Source: Acidobacteriota bacterium (GTDB lineage: Bacteria; Acidobacteriota; Vicinamibacteria; Vicinamibacterales; UBA8438). Taken from it: a DNA stretch of 8,140 bases. Below are positions 1 to 8,140 of this stretch, piece by piece. Within the stretch, counting starts at the first letter, position 1, and every line of letters starts with the position of its first letter. The position numbers and the translations under genes are program-made. Location of the stretch: NCBI GenBank assembly GCA_011523485.1, contig WTGR01000879.1, forward strand, positions 1-8,140, given 5' to 3'. The notes under the pieces were generated by a model, which ran no database searches, was not told the origin of the DNA, and saw nothing but the letters and a program-made list of their open reading frames with translations.

Positions 1-2722
<2,722 letters not shown>

Positions 2723-2738
2723 GGTAGCCGCTCCGTCA
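2723..2738 (-). promoter_or_regulatory. hsdS stop / hsdR ribosome binding site junction
   Basis: The hsdS stop codon TGA (2738-2736) is followed by CGGAGCGGCTACC and then the hsdR GTG start. GGAG sits 8 nt before the GTG, a good Shine-Dalgarno distance. This decides the hsdR start and shows that hsdS and hsdR share one transcript; no room exists for a separate promoter outside coding sequence. Confidence 0.7.
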
Positions 2739-4385
2739 GGTTGCATGCGTCTCGACGGGCGCTGGGCGGTCGTCGGGGACGCTGGCCGGCTCCAGTCCGG
2801 CCACCCGCAACTTGCCGGAGACGAGCCTCGTGAGAAGCGCGTCGCGCAGGGACGCCAGCGTGCAACTTGCCACCTCGTTCGCCACTCGTCGCTCCAGCAG
2901 TCCTCCAAACAAGCCGGAGACCCGAGTGATCAGGCAATCAGGAGGTACGACGCACAGGGCATCCGTCAAGTGATGCCGCCTGATATGTCCCATCGTCGTC
3001 GCCTTGTCCGCCGCGATCCGCTGAAACTCTGGAAAGTGCGAGAAGATGCTGTGCAAGTAGAACCACTTGGGATACCTCTCGGAAGTCACCTTGAAGAGAT
3101 GCTGGTTCAAGGCGGCACGTCCCCCGCACCACGTCCGGACCAATAGGCTCCCTGACCAGGAGAACACAACGTCACCGTCCTCGATGATGCACTCAGGCTT
3201 GATGCTGGCGCTCGCCCACTCGCCGCTGTTCGCCTCGCCAGCTCGGAGTTGGGCGATCTTGACAACGGGCAAGCGGGCTTCGTTCTGCGAGGGGCGGAAC
3301 TTCTGAAGCGCAAGTCCGTTCTGGAAACCAGCTACTGAATCCAGCGACTTCAGTTGCCACCCCTCCGGAATCTCGCCCAGTTCCGAGTCCAACAGCCGAT
3401 CGGGGAACAGGTCGGCGATCTCCTTCGGCAGCCCGGTGTCGCGTCCTTCCATCTTGGCCCGCACGGGGTCGAAATCGACGAACCACGACTTGAACAGCGC
3501 CCGCGCCATCGCCTCCAGTGTCGCGTTCATCCGACGATTCAGCTCGATTCTGTCGTCCAGCGTGCCGAGTACGTGCGCGATCGCACGTTGTTCGGAGAGG
3601 GGATGGCTCGGAATTCGGAGGTCCTCCAGTAGCGAAATACGCAGATTGCTGACGGTTGAACCCGTACCATCATGCGATCGAATCTCCTGCTGGACAGGCT
3701 CCGACTGGAGGGCGTACAGCAGATATCGAGAATCCGTCGCGACGAGACTCGGTCGAAGCAACACCATACGCTGGCCCAGGCAGCAGCGCAACCCTTCGGG
3801 AATCATACAGACCTCCCCTATCGGGGCCTCCCTCGTGATGACGAGGTCACCTGCGCGTGGGGTTGCTCGCCTGATGCGCTGGGCGTAGTCCTTCTCGGAG
3901 GTATAGCTCGGTTGAGAGAGGTCGAGTCGACCGTTTCGGATGTTCTTGCTTCGGAGAACGATGACGCCGTCTGGCGTCCACTTGGGTGTTGAGTGCGGAC
4001 AATCCACAATCTCTTCGCACAGATTGCGTAAGGATACCGAACGGACAGGATTCGTTCGCACGCCCGAACCGGCGTCACTCTCCGGGAGGCGCACGAGCTG
4101 CTGCTCGACGGTCCGACGAAACCTCTCACCGATCCGCTTGAGGTCCACAACATCCACCGCGTACGGAAGATCCGAATCCTCGAACGCGGCTTCCAGCGCA
4201 GACAGGCTTCTCGGCGGGATTTCGCCGTCACCCTCGAGAGCGAGATCCAGGTCGGACGAGTCCTTCGTCGCCCAAGTGGCGCGGCTCCCGAAGACCCAGA
4301 CTCGCACGCCGTCCGGCAGATGCCGACGGAGCATGTCGTGGACGATGCGCAGGTGGTCGGCCCGGATGTCAATCGGCGTCGCCAA
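2736..4385 (-). CDS. hsdS: MNT nucleotidyltransferase domain fused to Type I specificity subunit HsdS
   Basis: This is one uninterrupted frame of 549 residues. Residues 1-100 form a minimal nucleotidyltransferase: G33-S34, ten residues, then D45-L-D47 (GSX10DXD), with the third acidic residue probably D78 in YAVDVVDL, so the catalytic triad looks intact. From about residue 116 the protein is a normal HsdS, which recognises the target DNA and docks two HsdM subunits. Target-recognition domain 1 spans about 116-262, the central conserved helix about 263-315 ([40 protein letters not shown]), domain 2 starts at GEIPEGW (337-343), and the distal helix lies near 485-527 ([12 protein letters not shown]). 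Ordinary HsdS proteins start directly at the first recognition domain. The start is TTG at 4385, supported by AGGA about 9 nt upstream and by D/E-rich coding continuity; it overlaps the upstream HEPN-like gene by 17 nt. The first internal ATG is codon 18, which would still leave the whole GSX10DXD motif. The fusion is seen directly; its role is unknown. Confidence 0.93.
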   Translation of the reverse strand: MATPIDIRADHLRIVHDMLRRHLPDGVRVWVFGSRATWATKDSSDLDLALEGDGEIPPRSLSALEAAFEDSDLPYAVDVVDLKRIGERFRRTVEQQLVRLPESDAGSGVRTNPVRSVSLRNLCEEIVDCPHSTPKWTPDGVIVLRSKNIRNGRLDLSQPSYTSEKDYAQRIRRATPRAGDLVITREAPIGEVCMIPEGLRCCLGQRMVLLRPSLVATDSRYLLYALQSEPVQQEIRSHDGTGSTVSNLRISLLEDLRIPSHPLSEQRAIAHVLGTLDDRIELNRRMNATLEAMARALFKSWFVDFDPVRAKMEGRDTGLPKEIADLFPDRLLDSELGEIPEGWQLKSLDSVAGFQNGLALQKFRPSQNEARLPVVKIAQLRAGEANSGEWASASIKPECIIEDGDVVFSWSGSLLVRTWCGGRAALNQHLFKVTSERYPKWFYLHSIFSHFPEFQRIAADKATTMGHIRRHHLTDALCVVPPDCLITRVSGLFGGLLERRVANEVASCTLASLRDALLTRLVSGKLRVAGLEPASVPDDRPAPVETHAT

Positions 4386-4809
4386 GGGACTCGTTCCTCT
4401 GCTGAAGCTGATCCCGGAGAAACCTAGCCTCCCGGAGGAAATCCGGCAGGCTCTCGAAGACCATCTGCGCCTTGCCTGCGTTGTAGGTGTGACTGGTCGT
4501 GCCGCGCAGCGTCCGGTACTTGTCCCAGATGGACACTTCGGACTGTATCAACCCGCGCCGGAAGGCCTCACGCATGATGGCCTTGAAGCTCATCTTGTCG
4601 AGCTCCGCGGGATTCGAGGAGACCTGTTCGAGATGCCGCTTCAACATCTTGAAAGACAGCTCGTAGGTGAACTCGAATGCCTGGATCGCGGCGGCTCGAA
4701 GGTGCAGCTTGAGCGCGGGGTCTCGCGACGCGAGGTCGGAGCCGTGGTAATCGATCGCTTCCTCCAACTGTGCAATCGCATCGTCGAGCGGCGTCAGGTC
4801 GAGTCTCAT
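4369..4809 (-). CDS. HI0074-family / HEPN-like nucleotidyltransferase partner protein
   Basis: This 146-residue helical protein matches the HI0074 (nucleotidyltransferase substrate-binding) family at about its usual length. Family marks include the central AFEFTYELSFKMLK helix (44-57), the AFRRGLI segment (82-88) and the conserved RGTTSHTYN segment (102-110). That segment is an RX4HXY motif: R102, H107, Y109. In HEPN ribonuclease toxins the R and H are active-site residues, and in HepT the neighbouring tyrosine is AMPylated by its MNT antitoxin MntA. Proteins of the HI0074 family are usually encoded beside a separate MNT gene; here the downstream MNT partner is the N-terminal domain of the HsdS fusion, and the two frames overlap by 17 nt. 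The ATG start (4809) overlaps the upstream stop as ATGA and has no clear ribosome binding site, so translation is probably coupled. Family assignment is confident; toxin or RNase activity is only inferred. Confidence 0.9.
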   Translation of the reverse strand: MRLDLTPLDDAIAQLEEAIDYHGSDLASRDPALKLHLRAAAIQAFEFTYELSFKMLKRHLEQVSSNPAELDKMSFKAIMREAFRRGLIQSEVSIWDKYRTLRGTTSHTYNAGKAQMVFESLPDFLREARFLRDQLQQRNESLGDAD

Positions 4810-5084
4810 GACAGGATGCGCGTTCGCCGGAGAAGCAGTCGGTGAGACACCCGGTTAAGAAGCAGCGCGTCAACGATAGTCGCCGGCTCTCTTCCGCGGG
4901 TAGCAGGTTCCCAATCGTATCCGTGTTGTCCCTCGTAGTCCTCAACGCCAGTGTTCAGCGCGATGCGCAGGAGAGAGATCTGAGCGGGCGAGAGGTCGTC
5001 AAAGCCTTCCTCGTACCCGTTGACGACAACCCGAAGGTCGCCGGGGTGAGCCTGGAGTACTACGATCAGTTCGCTGACGGTCAT
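4806..5084 (-). CDS. Small conserved-looking hypothetical protein (92 aa) in the RM operon
   Basis: I do not recognise a defined function. The protein has a short N-terminal helix (VSELIVVLQAHPG), then a strand-like LRVVVNGYEEGFDDL segment (17-31), then ISLLRIALN (36-44), an acidic aromatic stretch (47-59) and a basic C-terminus rich in R and L (77-90). Short proteins beginning this way are, from memory, common as unannotated genes beside nucleotidyltransferase pairs, but I cannot check this here. It has no signal peptide or membrane segment. The ATG at 5084 has a strong GAGGAGGG just upstream, overlaps the stop of the decayed hsdM fragment as ATGA, and its own stop overlaps the HEPN-like start as ATGA. 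This tight packing is good evidence that it is a real gene and may form part of the MNT/HEPN module. Confidence 0.75.
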   Translation of the reverse strand: MTVSELIVVLQAHPGDLRVVVNGYEEGFDDLSPAQISLLRIALNTGVEDYEGQHGYDWEPATRGREPATIVDALLLNRVSHRLLLRRTRILS

Positions 5085-5518
5085 CGGCCCTCCTCACGAG
5101 GCAGGAGGCCCAGCATCTTCAGTCCTCCGGCTGCGGCTGCGCGCCGACGCAGCGCCCACACCTCGGCGAGTCCGGCGCTCTTGCAGAAGCCGGGCAGGTC
5201 CTCCCAGCTCCCGCGGAGCCTGCGCGCCTCGATGAAGAGGAACTCGCCACGGCCCGGGCGGCTGCGGGTGCGGAACCAGAGGCCGCCGGGAATCTGCGTG
5301 GAAGTAGACGAGAATGCCCAGGCAGGGCGACCATGCAAGCTGCGAGATCCGCCTCGTTCGGGTTCCGGCGGATCGTCCCCTCCCCCGTCTGGCCGGACCA
5401 CATCGACCCGGCAGCGAGCACCAACCACACGACCCCGGCCGGGGCCAAGTGGTGAACCATGTGCGGCACCCATGTCGCCCTTCGGCGGCAAGGCGTAGAG
5501 CCTGTTGTACTCTGTCAT
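5081..5518 (-). pseudogene. Decayed hsdM 3' fragment B (C-terminal half, frameshifted, with deletions)
   Basis: This stretch is a broken second copy of the hsdM C-terminal region. Matching pieces occur in order but in two frames: YALPPKGD near 5500, then [24 protein letters not shown] and [12 protein letters not shown] (5463-5316) in another frame, then [34 protein letters not shown] and LKMLG (about 5310-5110). Compared with the intact copy at 7438-8058, at least two frameshifts are present, along with missing blocks: the segment between the LFIDARKL and DLPGFCKSA motifs, the LTPGRYV region, and about 100 bp of the C-terminal coiled region just before KMLG. It has no methyltransferase motif IV and cannot make a working enzyme. 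Its last codons end in a TGA that overlaps the next start as ATGA, so this was probably the original hsdM of the downstream hsdS-hsdR operon. It begins within about 15 nt of the OLD-family stop. Confidence 0.88.
5085..5095 (-). promoter_or_regulatory. Strong Shine-Dalgarno before the 92-aa gene
   Basis: On the minus strand GAGGAGGG (5095-5088) is followed by CCG and ATG. The purine tract lies inside the last codons of the decayed hsdM copy, whose stop overlaps this ATG. It is the best ribosome binding site in the window and supports independent translation of the small gene now that the upstream hsdM copy is broken. Confidence 0.7.
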
Positions 5519-5528
5519 GTACCACCAA

Positions 5529-6704
5529 CTACCGTTGCTCACCCTCGTGTTGCAGAAGAGCGAACAGCTTGCGCCACGTCTCGACGTACGCTGCCCCTAC
5601 TGCGTCAGCGCCGGCCCGGTTGCGAAGTAGCTGGCCCTTGACTCGCTTTGCCACATCGACCTTCCAGCCCCGCTTCAGGACGATGTCGTAGTTGGACGCG
5701 TACTCCTCGATCTGCGGCACAATGGGCTTGCCCTCCGTCAGCGTCTCGACGAGATCTTCATCGACGTCCGCAGGCTTGGCCAAATATCTGTCGACGATCC
5801 TTCCGATGAACTCCGGCGGAACAAGATCCTCGATTTCGCATTCCGGGACCTGAACCACGTCACCCATGCTCAGAACACGCCCGTCGTCACCCCGGTAGAG
5901 ACTAGCTCTCAGCGACTCGGCAAACTGGCGCCCGACTGTGTCGGCATCCAGTAGCACGAATGGCAGCGCATCGTCTCGTCCCATGACCAGTGCGCAAACC
6001 GCCTTGACACCCTTGACGCCCCCGGCCGGCATGAACACAATCTCACGCGAAGGGCGGAGATCTCCTAAGCCAACGAGGAAGTTCTTGATGGCCGAAAGAT
6101 AGTGCTGGTCAGAAGGACCTTCGACGATGACGGGTTGACACCCGAGGAGGAGCGTCTCGGATACAGCCATGCGTAGGGCGGCGTAGGCCGCATACACGGA
6201 TCTCGATCGGTCTGAGTTGTCCGACGGGGCTTGAAGATCCGGGGAAACTCTAGTGACCCCGGCGTCGTCCGTGTAGACGGCTCGCGCGCGGTCGAGGTGA
6301 TCCGCGTCGACCATGAACGGCGAATGAGCCGTATCAGGTTTCAGAAGAGATACGCTGTACTTGCCATCGAAGTCTCGGCTGACGAGAACTTCGCTGACAC
6401 GGTCTACGGCCACCGCTAGCGATTCGGCAATGCGACCGCGGAGTTCCTCCGACAAGTCGAACCGGGCCTCGATGAAGGTCGGTTTCGTCTCCAGAGCCCG
6501 GATCTCGTGGTATCGCTTGCGGGGGTAATCGGCCATCGGGTCGATGGCGCCACCGTTGGCCGGCTTGAGTTTCCAGAGGGGTATGAGAACATTGGTCTTG
6601 CCCGACTCATTGGTGCCGATCAGGCCGGTGACCTGATCGACTTCAATCCATCCGCTGTCGTCGACGGAGCGGAACTCATGAACGCGGAACGCCAAAAGTC
6701 GCAT
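5529..6704 (-). CDS. OLD-family ATPase/TOPRIM protein with internal deletion of the ATPase
   Basis: OLD-family proteins join an ABC/SMC-like ATPase to a TOPRIM nuclease and often act in anti-phage defence. This 391-residue protein keeps the N-terminal ATPase lobe with Walker A GTNESGKT (30-37). It also keeps the TOPRIM domain with VEGPSD (194-199; E195), the glycine-rich PAGGVKG (226-232) and LLDAD (251-255; D253, D255). Between about residues 124 and 127 the frame jumps from the N-lobe (FDGKYSVSLLKP) straight to AHSPFMVDADHLDR (126-139), which matches the H-loop region found late in the ATPase. The ABC signature and Walker B with its glutamate, normally between them, are not visible. Family proteins are usually about 550-700 residues. 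The deletion is in frame, so the product may be stable but is unlikely to hydrolyse ATP in the normal way. ATG at 6704 has only a weak upstream GAGCGA. No UvrD-like partner (Gabija GajB) is adjacent. Its base composition looks less GC-rich than hsdR. Confidence 0.88.
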   Translation of the reverse strand: MRLLAFRVHEFRSVDDSGWIEVDQVTGLIGTNESGKTNVLIPLWKLKPANGGAIDPMADYPRKRYHEIRALETKPTFIEARFDLSEELRGRIAESLAVAVDRVSEVLVSRDFDGKYSVSLLKPDTAHSPFMVDADHLDRARAVYTDDAGVTRVSPDLQAPSDNSDRSRSVYAAYAALRMAVSETLLLGCQPVIVEGPSDQHYLSAIKNFLVGLGDLRPSREIVFMPAGGVKGVKAVCALVMGRDDALPFVLLDADTVGRQFAESLRASLYRGDDGRVLSMGDVVQVPECEIEDLVPPEFIGRIVDRYLAKPADVDEDLVETLTEGKPIVPQIEEYASNYDIVLKRGWKVDVAKRVKGQLLRNRAGADAVGAAYVETWRKLFALLQHEGEQR

Positions 6705-6792
6705 GGTGTAGTCGCTCAGCTTGTGAGATGTGGGAGTGGAGTCTGATTCAGACGGTCATGAGCGCTTGGTACCAGTGGTTCCGCCATTGGAA

Positions 6793-6925
6793 GCCGAACC
6801 CCGGTGCGTTCAGGTTCTCGCGATGGCGGCATTGAGCCGCGCGCCCTCGGCCTGCTGCGCCTGCTGCTCCGCCACCAGCCGCCCCTTCTTCGCCTCGAAG
6901 GGCTCTCCGTCGTCCGGATGCGGCG
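6793..6925 (-). pseudogene. Short decayed hsdM 3' fragment A
   Basis: About 133 bp align directly with 7448-7580, the 3' end of the intact hsdM, with roughly 85% identity by eye. A one-base deletion (CTC-GCG against CTCGGCG on the plus strand) breaks the frame. The translated remnant reads GEPFEAKKGRLVAEQQAQQ and then GARLNAAIARN, matching [19 protein letters not shown] and [11 protein letters not shown]. Similarity stops abruptly at both ends. Only the coiled C-terminal tip is present, so it has no function as a methylase. It lies between the antitoxin gene and the OLD gene. Confidence 0.88.
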
Positions 6926-6950
6926 GCGGAGGAATCCCGTGTCGATTGGA

Positions 6951-6963
6951 CCGCGTGGCGCGG
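6951..6963. repeat. Small inverted repeat
   Basis: CCGCG-TGG-CGCGG is a perfect 5-bp inverted repeat with a 3-nt loop, 65 nt beyond the antitoxin stop. It has no following T-run, so calling it a terminator would be weak. Short GC palindromes arise by chance in such DNA. Confidence 0.25.
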
Positions 6964-6989
6964 GCTCCCGCCCCTTGTCCATGGCTCGA

Positions 6990-7008
6990 TCACACATTGG
7001 TCACACAT
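6990..7008. repeat. 8-bp direct repeat pair
   Basis: TCACACAT occurs at 6990-6997 and 7001-7008, an 11-bp period, so both copies lie on nearly the same face of the helix. It sits 20-38 nt beyond the antitoxin stop. It could be a binding site for a small dimeric regulator or a chance repeat; no other copies were noticed nearby. Confidence 0.3.
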
Positions 7009-7027
7009 CCATGCGGTGTTCGCTCGG

Positions 7028-7315
7028 TCACCGCTCTCGCCGGGGCCTTTCGACCAGTCGGCCGGCCAGGTACTTGCGAATGACGCTGGTTAACAGCGTC
7101 TGGTAGGGAATGCCCTCTTCCCTCGCGAGCGTGCGGGCGAGTTCGAAGTCGCGTCCCGTCAGACGGAGATTGACACCCCGGGTCTTGTTGAACGTGTTCC
7201 GGGCGGCCTGACGCGCCATCTCGGGCTCCTGCTCGACCTCGGCGACGGGGTGTAACGCTCGCCGCTGGAACTGATCGAGGATCTCTCGCTCCTCGGGGCT
7301 CAACTTCCCGCTCAC
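7028..7315 (-). CDS. CopG/BrnA-type (ribbon-helix-helix) antitoxin, apparently without toxin
   Basis: This 95-residue protein begins with a charged helical region (SPEEREILDQFQRR, 6-19). It ends in a family-typical segment, VNLRLTGRDFELARTLAREE (48-67), followed directly by GIPYQTLLTSVIRKYLAGRL (68-87). That pattern is characteristic of CopG/BrnA-type antitoxins, which bind the operator of their own operon and neutralise an RNase toxin. The GTG start at 7315 is supported by AGGAG 9 nt upstream. Toxin genes of this class normally adjoin the antitoxin, but only 122 bp separate this start from the hsdM stop, and nothing toxin-like was seen in 6705-7027. It is therefore an orphan here, acting perhaps as a regulator or as a relic. 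Its location between intact hsdM and hsdM fragment A suggests it was acquired with that fragment. Confidence 0.8.
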   Translation of the reverse strand: MSGKLSPEEREILDQFQRRALHPVAEVEQEPEMARQAARNTFNKTRGVNLRLTGRDFELARTLAREEGIPYQTLLTSVIRKYLAGRLVERPRRER

Positions 7316-7437
7316 GTGCGATGTCTCCTGCGATAGTCACGCGTCGCTCGGCCGCTCGGTCTGATTCCCAAATCATCGCACGATGTGCACTTCGGAACGG
7401 CCGCAGCGCCGTGCGTGTCACGCAACGGCCCTCACGA
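7316..7437. other. hsdM-antitoxin intergenic region
   Basis: This 122-bp gap holds the antitoxin ribosome binding site (AGGAG on the minus strand, 7329-7325), the CACGTG palindrome overlapping the GTG start (7313-7318), and GCAC-GAT-GTGC (7378-7388). Such palindromes could serve as operator half-sites for the ribbon-helix-helix protein, but they are short. No clear -35/-10 promoter was found. Confidence 0.35.
7408..7429 (-). terminator. Possible hairpin terminator or attenuator after hsdM
   Basis: GCCG-TGCGT (7408-7416) pairs with ACGCA and CGGC (7420-7424, 7426-7429) around a 3-nt loop, leaving a single bulged A at 7425. The 9-bp stem begins 8 nt after the hsdM stop in the minus direction. 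It lacks the usual run of U residues, so it may be a weak terminator, an attenuator, or a stem that protects the 3' end of an mRNA. It would separate hsdM expression from the genes further along. Confidence 0.4.

Positions 7438-8140
<703 letters not shown>

Larger units (their letters stand above)
6705..7027. other. Intergenic stretch between antitoxin and OLD genes
   Basis: This 323-bp stretch contains the short hsdM 3' fragment A, one small hairpin and one pair of 8-bp direct repeats, each listed separately. The open frames here show no family resemblance apart from the hsdM remnant. No promoter with convincing -35 and -10 elements was found for the OLD gene, although its start is 89 nt from the fragment and a promoter may lie in that gap. 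Confidence 0.6.

Noticed and set aside
3940..4845. 301-residue plus-strand open frame
   Set aside because: It is antisense to the HEPN-like gene and the MNT part of the fusion, both of which have family motifs. It shows no resemblance of its own.
5081..5542. A single intact 153-residue gene
   Set aside because: The middle part switches frame relative to HsdM homology, which moves to the 5119-5469 frame, so this is a decayed hsdM copy rather than a new gene.
5529..6704. Gabija (GajA/GajB) defence system
   Set aside because: The OLD/TOPRIM protein resembles the GajA class in general, but no UvrD-like GajB gene is adjacent and its ATPase is incomplete.
6716..7008. Minus-strand open frames of 86-93 residues between antitoxin and OLD genes
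   Set aside because: Their centres are out-of-frame readings of hsdM fragment A, and the flanks show no family features.

Overview
This is a GC-rich bacterial window. I cannot name the organism, and no ribosomal or other taxonomic marker is present. All real genes lie on the minus strand and read from right to left. Together they form one defence locus built around a Type I restriction-modification system. hsdM enters at the right edge with its 5' part outside the window, and hsdR leaves at the left edge with its last residues outside. Most long plus-strand open frames are antisense shadows caused by the high GC content.

Layout in transcription order (right to left): (1) the C-terminal 233 residues of HsdM, including the NPPF motif (8140-7438); (2) a hairpin and short intergenic stretch; (3) a CopG/BrnA-type antitoxin with no visible toxin (7315-7028); (4) a 133-bp decayed copy of the hsdM 3' end (about 6925-6793); (5) an OLD-family protein with Walker A and TOPRIM but an internal gap where the ABC signature and Walker B should be (6704-5529); (6) a second, longer decayed hsdM 3' end (about 5518-5081); (7) a 92-residue hypothetical protein (5084-4806); (8) an HI0074-family/HEPN-like protein with an RX4HXY motif (4809-4369); (9) a 549-residue fusion of a minimal nucleotidyltransferase (MNT) domain to a two-TRD HsdS (4385-2736); (10) HsdR with PD-(D/E)xK nuclease and SF2 motor motifs (2722-1).

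How the genes may work together: HsdM, HsdS and HsdR are the three subunits of a Type I enzyme. The MNT and HI0074-like proteins are normally two separate partners (HI0073/HI0074, or MntA/HepT in toxin-antitoxin systems). Here the MNT half is joined in frame to the DNA-recognition subunit, and the HEPN-like partner is encoded immediately upstream with overlapping reading frames. The stop of decayed hsdM copy (6), the start of gene (7), the start of gene (8), the start of gene (9) and the start of hsdR are all overlapping or within 13 nt. The ancestral unit was therefore probably hsdM-orf92-HEPN-MNT::hsdS-hsdR, a restriction system with a built-in MNT/HEPN module. This is the strongest candidate for an undescribed arrangement.

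The repeated hsdM 3' ends bracket the OLD-family gene, and the antitoxin gene lies between the intact hsdM end and the first remnant. This suggests that accessory defence genes accumulated between hsdM and the rest of the operon by recombination or duplication at the hsdM 3' end. No transposase, integrase, tRNA, rRNA or CRISPR array was seen.
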